Assembly (NCBI GenBank): GCA_032158295.1
Contig: CM063258.1
Span: forward strand, 9,752,583 to 9,816,582
Direction: 5' to 3'
From: Pycnopodia helianthoides
Lineage: Eukaryota; Echinodermata; Asteroidea; Forcipulatida; Asteriidae
DNA length: 64,000 nt
Shown: positions 21,974-33,650 of the stretch, piece by piece
Layout of the letters: the number at the start of each line of letters is the position of its first letter
Numbering within the stretch: the first letter of the stretch is position 1
Made by a program: the position numbers and the translations under genes
The notes under the pieces: generated by a model
Seen by the model: the letters and a program-made list of their open reading frames with translations, nothing else
Database searches by the model: none
Told to the model about the DNA's origin: nothing

Positions 21974-24900
21974 ATGTCCGACGACGAGGCTGGCCCCGCC
22001 TTTAAGAGGCAGAAAATTCATTATGGCACCCTGGAGGAGAGGATGAGAGAGGAGAATTCTAAGGGATCTGCCCAGGCGGGAATCGAAGCTGGCAATGTCA
22101 GTATCTCATTTGGTAAGCTTCAAATAATCAGATGAATTTCATTCTTTGCGTTTCATCTTTAAAATTGAAAGGCCATTACAATTTTACAAAAGGCACCTTC
22201 ATTAGAAAATTATAAAGTCCCTGGAAATATCTTTAAACCCTAACCACCCAAACCCATCAAAATCCAACTGCATGTTTTGTTTGATTTTGTTGGCCTGAGG
22301 AATTCACTTGTTAACTGTTTACATGGGATCAGGCATAGGAAAACTGATGGCTGCACTGAAATTGATTAATTTCAATGAATACACGCTTAAAAAAAACAGG
22401 AGTAGCACCTTCACCTCAACCCTATATTTCCTTTTTCAGGTGACACCTTTGACCTTGAGGAGCATGTCAGTGAACAACGACTGGAGCTTCTTGCTGAATT
22501 CGAAAGAAGAAAAAAGGTAAGGTTGACTCCTTGAAAGATCTTGAGACCAAAGATTGTGATTGAAAGTGAAAAACAGACCTGGGGCGTTCTCCAACCTTTG
22601 CTCTAGGCTTTGACTCCAGGCTTTGTTTGATTTTGAAGAACCGTGCAAAATGTACACTGCTTCAAAGTTGATGGTGGAGCCCTAGCCAGATCCAGAGCAC
22701 AAGCCTAGGTTTGGAAAAGGCCCGTTTGCTCTGACCTATGGCATCAGACATACTGGGTAGATGTTCAGTGTTTACTTGGTTCTGAGCATGTTGCACACTT
22801 CGGAGACCAATGGATTTACCTGGTAAGTGTGCTGCCACCTGGTGTCTCCAAAAGTCTCCCATTGGCTCTGATGTGGGTTATGTTGTACTTGTAAGCTTGA
22901 ATCACTTATTTTCACTGACAAATCAGCTTGGTTTGCAAAACTGAACTAAAATCTACTCTAACTTGTGGAAGGTTTGGGTTTGAATCCCACCCACGGTGCT
23001 TGTGTATTTTTCTCCTGCAGGACCCGCAAAGAACAGAGTTTACAGTCCTTCATTATACATTGTATACCGCACACACCGATCGTTTTCATTTGATTGGTGG
23101 AACACATGTCACATGTCATCTTTATTTTGCCATGTATACTGCCAAGACGTTCCAAAATTTAATATAGGACTCCTACATGCTTCACAGCATTGTTTCCAAA
23201 ATGAGCGATTGTCCAAATGAGGCAAGGTCATATCAGGGCAGAAGCTAGTTGGTGTCTACATGGAGTTGTCCACATTGTTAAGAAGTTTTTTAAAAGAATT
23301 TGCAGAGTGCGGGTCTACAACTTTCCATGTCTATTTTGTGTTTACTGTGAAAAATATTTAACTGACAAGGATCTAATTGTTAGACATATAAAACAAATAT
23401 TCAATGCATTTCATTCGTGCATTGTCGCAGAATATAATCACTCGGCTTTTCCATTTCGCTCGGTCTCACCTCGTGAACTGGACTAGTCCAGACGAAGCAC
23501 TCATATGCATCCAATATTTGTATGTTGGCATAGGGCAATGCTTTTGCTTATTGCTTAAGTCGAGTGGTGTCCTCGAATCACGATGGTTCTCCATGCCTTT
23601 TTGTCCCCCATTGCCGACTTGAAATCTGCTGATTCCAGACCTGTGTCCATTTTAAGTATGTCAGTGTAGGTAAGTGCAGGTCTTCCAGGTTTCCTCCTCA
23701 CATGCTTAGGGGTCCATAGAACAATTTTGGGTACTGGTTCGTCTTTGCTCCTGTAGCAGTGGCCAGCAAAACGCATCTTTCTCTGCCTGATTTTTGTCAA
23801 GAGCTTGGGCAGGTCCCCATAGGGCAATAACTGGTCAATATACAATGCAAGTATTGCATTGTTTAAAAAATGTTTATCTTCACAATTTGTTTTGTATGCA
23901 GCTTCGTCAAATCACCGTTTCTACCGATGATGCAGAGGTTAAAGCTCAATTACGACAAAGAGGGGAGCCAATATGTAAGTCCCTCATCATTTTTCTTCAA
24001 GTAGATTCAATTAAGATACACTTTTGCACTGACGCAACGATAACAGCAATAACTGTGTGTTTTTTTCTCTGTCGGATTTTCAGGCTTGTTTGGAGAGGAT
24101 AAAGCTGACAGAAGAGAAAGGTTGCGTCAATTGCTTGCTCTCGCCGGAGATGATGATTTCAACCAACATCAAATAGAACAAATTGCAAAAGAGAAAAAGA
24201 AAGAGGTCAATCATTTTTGCTTTTGTTTGTTTTGTTGTATTGCTGTTTTTCTTTGTTGTATTGTTCCTATTCTTGTAGTTTTGCTGTTGTTTTTGTTGTG
24301 GTGTTTGTTCATTTTCGGCCCAATATGTGGCATGATGTACCCCCCCCCTTATCTCTACCATTGTGTCTTCATTGTGTTCTGGGAATCTCCGGAAAAAATT
24401 TCTCGCACCATTTTATCTGTGTGTATATCTGAGGTAGTTCTAGTGAGTTATGAAATTTATAAAAGTTTCAACTACTTTTTATGGTGTAAATGCTCTATTT
24501 CTTTGATTTTTCACTGATGTAAGAATGTGCTATCCCTCCATCAATAATTTTATCTCGCAGATTTTTTCTCTTTTTTGCTGTTTAAAGTGCAGTTTTTTTT
24601 TTTTAGAACTATGCTTGGTAAATGAATGTGTTGGTTATTTATCTGCCCCTAAGTATTTGTTTGGCAAAGATAAACACCAATTTTTGTTGGGAAACCATTC
24701 ATGTGTTTGGTTTGTTTTCCCTTCTGATTTATGGCCACTTTAGACTTATTAGACCTGTTTGATTATTATAAAATATGAAGTCGTTATAAGGACTTAAAAG
24801 GGCATGGACACTTTGGTAATTGTCAAAAACCAGTATTCTCACTTGGTGTATGCATAAAATAACAAATCTGTGAAAATTTGACTCAATTGGTCATCGCAGT

Positions 24901-27900
24901 TGCAAGAAAATAATGAAAGAAAAAACACCCTTGTTGCACAAATTTGGGTGCTTTCAGGTGCATAATAAAAGGCTTCGCTGAAGTATTTTATTATTTGAGT
25001 GAGAAATTACCTCTTTCTCAAAAACTACATTACTTCAGAGGGTTTTATACTATCAACAGCTCTCCATTGCTTGTTACTAGGTAAGTTTATATTTTAACAA
25101 TTTTTTTGAATAATTACAAATAGTGTCCAGTGCCTTGAAAGCACTGAGCCGACAGTGATAATTAATTTCATTTTATCACAAATAGGAGGACCAAAAGACA
25201 TGGTACCACGAGGGACCAGAGAGCTTGAAGAAAGCTAGGCTATGGATCGCAGAGTATTCCTTACCAAGGTATGCCGCAAAAAAAGCTTCAGTGTATTGTG
25301 GAAGAGGACATTGTGTTATTGGGCAAGACACTTGACTATGATTGCTTCCCATCATCCAGGAGTAAATTGGTACCTGTGAGGGTAGATATTGTTGATGGGA
25401 ATTATTAGCAACCGGTGTGCCAATTTGGCGGCCGGTGCTGCATACTCGACTCCAAAGGAGTTGAGATGGTTTCAGGAATGCTTCAGGCCCAATAGTGTAA
25501 AGTGCTTTGATACAATGTTTAAAAGCACCTAATAAATACCCGTATTTGATTATTAATTATTCCAAAACTCTAGGTTTGAAGAAGCATCATAACGGGATGG
25601 TACATCGTTGGTTTGTGGAAGAGAACATTCATTCCAATTCTCTGGTAATCAAGAAACATATCGTAAAGGGATGGTTCATCATTAGTTTATGGAAGAGTAC
25701 ATTCATTCCAATCCTCTAGTTCTCAAAAAACATCAGAAAGAGGTGGTACATCTTTGATTCGTGGAAGAGTACTTTTTCATTCCAATTCATAAAATGATCT
25801 CACAACTGTTTCATGTGGATAACGACCCACTCAGCGATCCCCTGGTTTTATTTCTATGTGTAAATCATGATTAAGGATAATTGGGGGACCTTGTTGTTTT
25901 ATCACACCAGGGCAGAGAAGAGGATACAGGAATCCAGACTCGATAAGAACATTCAAGAATCCAAGAGGAATGCCAAGACTCAAGAGCTTCATCGTCATCT
26001 TAGGGTGAGTCAAAAAGATCTCTCACCCATCCTTTGTGTGAATCAACATTGTGAAATAATAAACCTTGTGAAAGTTTTTGCTCAATTGTTCACCAGAGTC
26101 TCGAGAAAATACTGAAAACCCCTCTCTTATGTTTTCACTGTTTTAAAACATCAGGTTTTGGACTCAAAAGCTAATCTTTGGTTTTGGAAAAGAAAAATTC
26201 ATCCCCGACCTCTTGTTTTAAAAAAACACATGAAACCTGTGAAAATTAAGTTGCAAGGTTTTCCTGTAAACATCTTGCTGTCTTGCAACTATTTAAAAAT
26301 GCACATTTTCGTGACACTTTTGTTGTGTTTTTTGCAGTCCCTGACAGCTATAGGGAGTCAAATCGGCGACACACGGCCCATCTCCTACTGCCAGTTCAGT
26401 CCAAATTCTCAGATCTTAGCAACTGCATCATGGTAAGTCCTCATCCCTGATGGTCCAAATTTAGGGAGATGGGGAAGATATCTACTCCCCTTCCCCTCCA
26501 CTCTTATGGTGGGAGGAGGGTGGGGAAAGAAGAGTCTACACATAACTACCCCTAAGAATTTCCTGTCATACAAGAGCAAGTTAATACACACAAATTTGTG
26601 GTGTCTCGTGGCTGAGTGGTTTGGAACACCAGACTCAATCTCTGGTGTATCTGATCAGCAGTGTGTGGGCCCGAGTCCAAGGCAAGGTACCTGTACAAGG
26701 TCCTTGAGCAAGAAACTTTACCATAATTGCTTTGTTCTTCAGATGGGACATTTTTTGTTCTTACTTATTTCTTTTATTAATTCTGGTTTTGAAGCCAAGG
26801 ATTCTCAGAAAAGCAAACTTAATCACTATACTAGCCAAGAACCCCATGGAGAGAAGAAGACAAGGAAGGAAGTTTCAGTTTTAGATGTGGGAGGAAAACC
26901 CCAGAGAATTATTCCAGGGAAAACCCACGCAATCAGACTGAAAACCCAATCAACAATGTGCCCTCGATGGATTCGAACCAGGGTCCTAGAGGTGGAAGGC
27001 GAGAAAAGAAACCACTACGCCAACCTGGCCGCCCCAATCACACATCGGTGTAGCGTTAAACTAAAATACATGTATTTTTCTTGTTACAGGAGTGGGTTAA
27101 TTAAGTTATGGTCGGTTCCAGACCTCAAAGCAATCAGAACACTCCGAGGTCACAATCATAACATTGGGGCGGTTGTGTTCCACCCCAAAGCTACGGTGTC
27201 CCTGGATGATCAAGCATGCTGTATGGCATCCTGTGCAGCTGATGGTAGCGTTAAACTCTGGAATCTAGTCAGGTAACAATACCAAGGGGGCAGCCATCTT
27301 GGTTTTAAAAAAAAAGCTTCAAAGTGAGGCTCGGAGGGTAAATAGTCTGGTACTGTTTGAGTTGTAAGAACCTGGGGACAAATTCACTAGTGCATTCAAG
27401 GATTAATACAGTTACGATGGTAGCAGTGGTGCAAATGAGTGGGGACCAGGAGGGGGGATGTGGTGGGTTGAGGTCGTTGTCCCCTACCCCCCTCCCCCCA
27501 CCCAGGTCAGAAGCCTTGAAGCTTGATAATTTCCAAGCGTGCTTATGTTTTATGTTCTTGTTGGTGTTAAGAGGGCCGTGCTGCTAGGGTAGTTTGTCCG
27601 GTTTATGATCCACCTTTACCATATCCTGGTGTTCATATTTATGTTCTTATTGATGTTTTGATAGCGATGAGCCAGTAGCTAATATAGAGGGCCATGCTGC
27701 TAGGGTAGCTCGTCTTGTTTATATTTCACCTTTACCATATCCTAGTGTTCATATTTATGTTCTTATTGATGTTTTGATAGCGATGAGCCAGTAGCTAATA
27801 TAGAGGGCCATGCTGCTAGGGTAGCTCATCTTGTTTATATTCCACCTTTACCATATCCTAGTGTTCATATTTATGCTCTTATTGATGTTTTGATAGCAAT

Positions 27901-30900
27901 GAGCCAGTAGCTAATATAGAGGGCCATGCTGCTAGGGTAGCTCGTCTTGTTTATATTCCACCTTTACCATATCCTGGTGTTCATATTTATGTTCTTATTG
28001 ATGTTTTGATAGCGATGAGCCAGTAGCTAATATAGAGGGCCATGCTGCTAGGGTAGCTCGTCTTGCCTATCATCCATCCGGGAGATTTCTAGGAACAACA
28101 TGGTAAGAGGCTTCATCCACAAATATCATATAAGATGTCCTCACTTCTTTTAACACGTTGACTGCCGCCTGCGAGTATACTCGTACTTACAGGTGTAACG
28201 GATTCTGCCACTACGAGTATACTCGTAGAGAATGAAAGGGCTTTGTATTGTTATTTAATTACACTGGCATCACTGAGCACGCAACACATACGCTTCTGGC
28301 AGTGGTGAGGACATGGCACCCTTAGAATGTGTATGTTAAATTTTTGGGGGTATAGTACCTATTTGGTATGCGCACATGCGCAACGCACTTGGCAAATGGG
28401 AACGCCCTACGATATATGACTGGCAGTCAACGTGTTAAAGACATCAAATTTCCTGCCGTGTTTTTGATAACCACAAGAAACAACTTGACACATGACAAAA
28501 TAATTTGTTAAATTACTTATTAAATGTTAGCCACATCGGTATCAGTGCTATGTTACTTATTTCAATACAAATTTAGACCAGATACTCTTTGCTCACTTGA
28601 AGAATTATTGAAATATGATTTTTTGTCAACCACAAATAGAACATTACATGACCGAATAACACCAAACTCGAAGCTCGGCATTGGATTGGTTACTTAATTC
28701 TACCAAAAATTAAAAATAATATATGGCAGGTAGTAGAAGTCTATGACTCTATGACACCATGCAATTAACACGAACTGCACATTTACCAACCTTCCTAACA
28801 CTTTTCATTTCACAAATCGTATGTATAGTTTGGGGCTACAAAAGCCAAACTTGTAAATGTAATTCAACATAATATTGGTTGCAGAGGTGGGATTGCAATA
28901 GCACAATCTTCAAATGCTATTTTCATGACTTTGACAGTATTTTTGAAATACTCAAAGTCAAGAAAATAGTATTTGAAGATTGTGCTATTCAGACAGATAT
29001 ATTTCTCTGGGGGATTGATGCTGATATGAACTAAATAATCAGTTCAATATTTCCAAATAAACTAAGTAATTTATTGTTATATTTAACAATTCAGTACTTT
29101 AAAGGGAGAAAATATTCTTTGGTGAATTTTTTTCTGAAACATCTCCCTGCCATGAAATGGTAAATTTTATTGGTCATGAACCAATATAACATTTACATAA
29201 ATTTGTGTTTTTTGTTTGTTTGTTTTCATCAATAGTTTTGACATGTCCTGGAGGTTGTGGGACCTAGAAGCACAAGACGAAATTCTCCACCAAGAAGGCC
29301 ATAGCAGATCAGTATACTCCATCGGCTTCCAGTGTGATGGTTCACTGTGTGCGACAGGGTATGGCAATATGTCTACGTCAGATATTAAAAGAGCTAACAT
29401 TCATCTTAGATAGGGTTTCATTATTGCCATTGTGATTTGTATTGTGAAACTTTCGGGGGTGTGGTGACCAGGGAATGTGACACTCCCAACACAGTCATGT
29501 ACCAACTACATCAAAGGTTTCTTTTGTTCTGTGCTGAGCACAGAAATATATATTAACTAGAACAAAGGTCTCTCGTTATCTGCTTAAGTGAACAAAGATG
29601 CATCAAGTACAAAAAGGTTCTTTTGTTCTTTACTGAGTGCACAAAGATGTATAAACTAGAACAAATGTTGTTTTGTTCTCTGCTCAGGGCAGAAACAGTT
29701 AACAACTAGAACAAAGATTCCTTTTGTTCTCTCCTGAGTGCTCCGTCATGTACCAACAAGAACAAATCGGCCTTCTGTTCTCTGCTGTGTGCACAAAGAT
29801 TTGCCAACTAAGATTTGCCAACTAGAACCAAGTGTTATTTTGATGTTGTTCCACCCATGCACAGTGGAATGGATTCGTTTGGTCGGGTTTGGGATCTTAG
29901 AACAGGACGATGCATAATGTTCATGGAAGGCCATCTCAAATCTGTCCTGGATGTCAGCTTCTCCCCGAATGGGTAAGTTTCCCAAAAGGTTAAGTTTCTC
30001 AAATCGTCTAGAATCGCTAATGGGTAGGTTTCTCAAATTGGCCAGTTTATCTTATGGGTAGAATTCTCGAATGGGTTGGTTAAGTTTTCAAACGGGTTAG
30101 TTTCTCAAATGGGTTAGTTTCTCTAATACGTGTAAGCAGATAAATCAAATGAGGGACTTTGGAACGCTAGGTTGTAGTAGACGTACCAGGAAATTTTTCT
30201 CTGATCATATAATTCTGAGCATGTTCACACTTCGAAGAACAAAGGACTTACCTGGTAAGTCTGCTGCCCCCTAGCATCACCAGAAGCCCCCCCATTGGCT
30301 AGTTTGTTTAATGGGTTTCCCAAGAGCAGTAAGATTCTCTAATAGGTATGTTTCTCAAATGGGTATGTTTCTCTGATGGTTTATTTCTTGAATAAGGCCG
30401 TATGTGAATTGGCGGCTGCAGCTACGGCTATGACTGTTGCTAAGGTTGTTGCTGGGGGCGTACTATACTTCAACGCATAATGACGCGGAAATCTAGCTGT
30501 AGCTGTAGCCGCCAATTTGGACATGGCCTACGTAAGGTTTCCAACAAATTGTAAGGCTGTCTACAAGTGTCTATTCAATCATCTAAATAAAAAAAAAGTC
30601 ACGTAAGCAAAGTCTCCGGAAGCCCCCACCCCAAAAAATATATATATTTATAATTTTGTTTCTCCTGCAGTGCCATTAACAGCATTCAATAATTCTAATG
30701 TATTTTTATTACTTTTAGGTACCAAGTGGCAACAGCAAGTGAGGATCATTCCGTCAAGTTGTGGGATCTGAGACAACGGAAATGTCTTTATACCATCCCA
30801 GCTCATAATAACATCGTCTCTGGAGTCAAGTTTCAAGGTAAATGACTCCTTTAGGTGTCGCGGGTAAACTGCCTAGTGCAGCAGGTAGTGTCATAGACTG

Positions 30901-32264
30901 GTCCCCTGTCTTTATCCATAATGATAGAGACAGGAATTGGTCTTACAGGCCCAATGGTTTCATTGGATACAATGATTTCATTGGATACAATGATTTCATT
31001 ATATACAATGATTTCATTGGATACAATGGTTTCATTGGATACAATGATTTCATTGGATACAATGATTTCATTATATACAATGATTTCATTGGATACAATA
31101 GTTTTATTGGATACAATGATTTCATTGGATACAATGATTTCATTGGATACAATGATTTCATTATATACAATGATTTCATTGGGTAAACGTTCAGTGATGT
31201 AAGATTTCCATATCTGTGTTATGGTTGGTCCAAGGTGATGTAATTTGTCAGCTTGCACTTTCGATTGTCTGCATGCAGCGTGTGCATAATGTTTGTACAT
31301 CATGTAATGTTGTTTTATTCACTATGTAATATGTGTACATGTACGTGTGAATTGACTGATAATCTCTGAAATGAGTGCAAGGTCAAAGTTACTACAGGCA
31401 ACATCCGGACACAAGCCTCAGATGTTCAGGCTAGTGGTGTCAGAGTGTGGGTTCGAGCAATCTCATTCCCAGGGGTGATCGATCTTGTCTCACCATTTTT
31501 TTCCCAGCATGAGTTGCTTGCTCATGACCCCTGGGGTCCATTTCCGCAGCTGTAACCATTAACTGTTTTAGTCATTGTCCAGTGGTTAACCATAAATATA
31601 ATATTTAGGATAATTACATTATTTTTGTTTACCATTTTCTGTTTATTTATTAGGGGACTACTTGATCAGTTGCTCATATGACAACACTGCAAAGGTGAGT
31701 ACTTTAGTATTTTTGTGTCTAGTGTTTCGCGAAAACCCAGTGGCTACCCAGATAATACCTAGTTGGTTTCACGTGTGTACACAGTGGGCACCCAATTGGT
31801 ACCTAGTGGACACCCAATGGTGGTTTGTGTGGAGGCACAATAAGCACAAAGTGGGTACAATTTTAGCCCAGTCTTTGCTCACTTTGTACACACACACAGC
31901 CAACTGTAATAATTTCATGGGGGATAAAGAATAATATTTTGAGTTTACTTTAACACCGATGGGTTATAAAGGACTGTATACTAACTGCTTCTCCCTACAA
32001 GAAAACAAAATCCACAGGCTACTTGGGTGGGATGTGAACCCACCACCCCTGCATAAACATGTAGTATCCACCCTTTGTTATGATTGCTTTAATGTCATGG
32101 AATCTTCCATTATTGTATAGGTATGGGCACATCCCGGCTGGTCACCCCTTATGACCCTTGCTGGTCACGATAGCAAGATCATGGCTGTCGATATATCAAC
32201 CAATGAACAGTACATAGCAACAGCTTCATTCGATCGAACCTTCAAGCTCTGGGCATCAGAGTAA
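21974..32264 (+). CDS. PRPF4: PRPF4, U4/U6 small nuclear ribonucleoprotein 60K
   Basis: PRPF4 is a core protein of the U4/U6 and U4/U6.U5 snRNPs, binding PRPF3 and PPIH before spliceosome activation. Fourteen coding exons keep phase and GT/AG borders: 21974-22112, 22440-22516, 23902-23974, 24084-24205, 25186-25268, 25911-26004, 26338-26432, 27090-27272, 28013-28102, 29236-29358, 29865-29972, 30719-30837, 31654-31694, 32121-32264. Together they give 496 residues (human 522). The N-terminus [20 protein letters not shown] is followed by the SFM splicing-factor motif ([20 protein letters not shown]) and [20 protein letters not shown]. Seven WD40 repeats follow from about residue 225, with [67 protein letters not shown] and the final [11 protein letters not shown]. 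Introns 8, 10, 11 and 12 hold minisatellites, two of which include splice-site sequence. Confidence 0.95.
23555..23845 (-). mobile_element. C-terminal fragment of a non-LTR retrotransposon
   Basis: On the minus strand an open segment includes [40 protein letters not shown] and [11 protein letters not shown]. This order (RxxRFxGHxxR, a WxP step, then KRxxGRP and a final W) is typical of the tail of LINE reverse-transcriptase ORFs. Only the 3' end is present, as expected for a 5'-truncated insertion, and it lies in PRPF4 intron 2 opposite to the gene. Confidence 0.7.
24794..25138. mobile_element. TTAA-flanked MITE, family A (PRPF4 intron 4)
   Basis: This copy has the landmarks CAGTATTCTCACTTGGTG and GAAAAAACACCCTTG. 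It starts at TTAA (24794) and ends TAGTGTCCAGTGCCTTGA, where the right TTAA has mutated to TTGA. It is shorter than the 4069-4454 and 60525-60912 copies. Confidence 0.7.
26598..26720 (+). repeat. tRNA-Leu/Ser-derived SINE (PRPF4 intron 7)
   Basis: GTGGCTGAGTGGTTTGG is an A box and GGGCCCGAGTCCAAGG a degenerate B box, with a long variable region as in class II tRNAs. Related copies are at 33541-33650 and 34335-34435. Confidence 0.55.
26793..27055 (-). repeat. Antisense tRNA-derived SINE (PRPF4 intron 7)
   Basis: Read on the minus strand, AGGTTGGCGTAGTGGTTTC and CCTGGTTCGAATCCATCG form A and B boxes 50-60 nt apart, followed by a body with TTTTCCTCCCACATCTAAAA. Diverged pieces of the same body occur near 53260-53290, 53765-53810 and 54130-54220. 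Confidence 0.55.
27572..28061 (+). repeat. 116-bp tandem array duplicating the 3' splice site and start of PRPF4 exon 9
   Basis: Units begin at exact 116-bp steps (27665, 27781, 27897, 28013). Each has the acceptor TTTTGATAG, then the first 49 or so bases of exon 9 ([17 protein letters not shown]), then intron-like sequence. A fifth, leftmost unit (about 27572-27664) lacks the acceptor and first exon bases. Only the copy at 28013 continues into [11 protein letters not shown] and a GTAAGA donor. Units are nearly identical, so the expansion is recent. Confidence 0.9.
28150..28438. mobile_element. TTAA-flanked MITE, TTAACACGTTGACTGCC family
   Basis: The element is bounded by TTAA (28150-28153 and 28435-28438). 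Termini CACGTTGACTGCC and GGCAGTCAACGTG are perfect inverted repeats. The palindrome CTACGAGTATACTCGTAG lies inside. A second copy at 63583-63902 is in inverted orientation. TTAA targeting suggests a piggyBac-like source. Confidence 0.82.
28897..28989 (+). other. Long intronic hairpin, miRNA-precursor-like (PRPF4 intron 9)
   Basis: The 93-nt segment folds on itself: AATAGCACAATCTTCAAAT at the start pairs with ATTTGAAGATTGTGCTATT at the end, then CTATTTTC with GAAAATAG, TGACTTTGA with TCAAAGTCA and GTATTT with AAATAC around a TTG loop. Interruptions are a G-T pair, one A-A mismatch and a 2-nt bulge. The size is right for a pre-miRNA, but the very short loop could equally mark a foldback element. 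No known seed is claimed. Confidence 0.45.
29505..29835 (+). repeat. Diverged minisatellite of about 50-60 bp units (PRPF4 intron 10)
   Basis: About five or six copies share AACTAGAACAAAG, TTTTGTTCTCTGCTGAGTG and CACAAAGATGTA. The array ends some 30 bp before the exon 11 acceptor. Confidence 0.75.
29968..30380 (+). repeat. Minisatellite derived from the PRPF4 exon 11 donor
   Basis: The exon 11/intron 11 junction reads AATGG then GTAAGTTTCCCAAA. Copies of this 16-20 bp string continue into the intron as AATGGGTAGGTTTCTCAAA, AACGGGTTAGTTTCTCAAA, AATGGGTTAGTTTCTCAAA and later AATGGGTATGTTTCTC. Several keep a GT in the donor position. Confidence 0.75.
30952..31182 (+). repeat. 18-bp minisatellite, GGATACAATGATTTCATT (PRPF4 intron 12)
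   Basis: About 13 head-to-tail units with few changes. A variant unit with ATATAC in place of GGATAC recurs at 31001, 31073 and 31163 (72 and 90 bp apart), which shows a higher-order period of 4-5 units. The unit is a multiple of three without stops, so spurious reading frames of 78-150 codons span it on both strands; these are not genes. Confidence 0.92.
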
Positions 32265-33335
32265 AGAACTTAACGACTGGAGATCTAAATATCCCTCACA
32301 AACTTCCTGCTTCAAGTGTGACATACTGACCCTTGACCTTTGACTGGATCAAGACATGCAAGGTTTGAAATCTTTCGCTTGAAACCATAGAAAGTTACCG
32401 ATTTCACCGATAGAAAAAGTACACATTCCTGTAAAAAGAAATAAGGTTTCAATGTTTTAGAAAAGGGGCTAACTTGTGCCAACTCAGTTATACATATTGT
32501 GATACCGTGGAACGCTCTACAAAATTGTGTTAAATATTTGTAAACAAAAGATATGTCTATTGACTCAAATCACCCGACGCCATCGCCATAATAAAACCTT
32601 GGTTGTGCCATTTTGGGAGTCCATTTACCCATGCATTACTCAATTTGACTCATAATATAGCAGACCATGGGCAGCCAGTATCTGCGTGTAGCGTCAATAG
32701 ACCCCTTTTCAAAACCATGGCTTCAACTTTAGGCGTAATTTTGAAAAAGTACACAGTTCAGGACTTCAAACAGGTAGATGGTGCCTAAGCCTAAGCCATG
32801 GTTTAAACAAAAAACGGCAATAGAACCGGAAGAATGCCGAGCTTGACTGCCCTCTTTGGCCTTATGCGACCATGTGTAACATAAAATTATGACACATTCA
32901 TGATTCATATAGCAAAACGGAACAAGTAACAGTACTTCACGTATAAAAATGGTGCCATACTTTGGCGTTATGGCATGAAACATTTTTGTTTTCATTGCTG
33001 CTATTAAAAACACTTCACAAAAATTAGGCTTCTTCTCAAACTTCATGGGAAGGAAGGGGTTTGGCTTCCATGCAGCGCCCAGATTATGCAAGTTTGTTTG
33101 TGGTTTTTAAAGCGGCAAATTCATATTTTCTGTGATTACGGCATGACATAGTATTTTTGTGAGACTGGTGAATGTCAGCCACTTCAAGGTCCCTACCTGC
33201 TCTTGTGCCGCCAAGTAGAGAGTGAGATTGTTTTCAGTTGACCCTTTTGGGAAAAAGGCCCATTACTTTATTTCTCTTTGTACATTGTCAGTGTTTTAAA
33301 GTTTTTTTTAGAATAAAACAAATGTCAATTCAGAT
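32265..33335 (+). other. PRPF4 3' UTR
   Basis: The sequence from the TAA to the first strong AATAAA (33312-33317) is taken as 3' UTR. It lacks coding features. The opposite-strand AATAAA for AFMID lies at 33375-33380, so the two genes are tail to tail. The actual cleavage site is inferred. Confidence 0.5.
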
Positions 33336-33540
33336 TCAACAATAACAGAAGACACACTTTCCCAATTTGATCTTTTTTATTATCATTTCTGTAAAATACA
33401 TTGTATGCTAATAAATTCATTTCTAAAAATGTTGTTGTGGTGTTAGACTGTCTTACAGAATTTAGCAGACCTTCACCAATTACAAGGATTTGTGTGCGGT
33501 ATATGAAAACTTGAAAGCCTTTCCAATCCTATTTAATAGA

Positions 33541-33650
33541 ATGTCTTGGCCAAGTGGTCTAGCACATCAAACTCAAGTTTCGATGGTCGAGTCTCCGGAG
33601 TGTGGGTTCGAATCCTGGTTGTGACTCTTGTAAGGACGACACCTGATTAA
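33541..33650 (+). repeat. tRNA-Leu-derived SINE
   Basis: CTTGGCCAAGTGGTCTAGC and GTGGGTTCGAATCCTGG are A and B boxes, with ACTCAAG as the anticodon loop (CAA). Stems are too imperfect for a functional tRNA. Confidence 0.6.

Noticed and set aside
26506..27276. A 256-codon open frame on the plus strand
   Set aside because: It runs through intron 7, two tRNA-derived SINE pieces and then PRPF4 exon 8; only the last 61 codons (27090-27272) are genuine coding sequence.
30842..31303. Open frames of 78-150 codons on both strands
   Set aside because: They are produced by the 18-bp stop-free minisatellite in PRPF4 intron 12.
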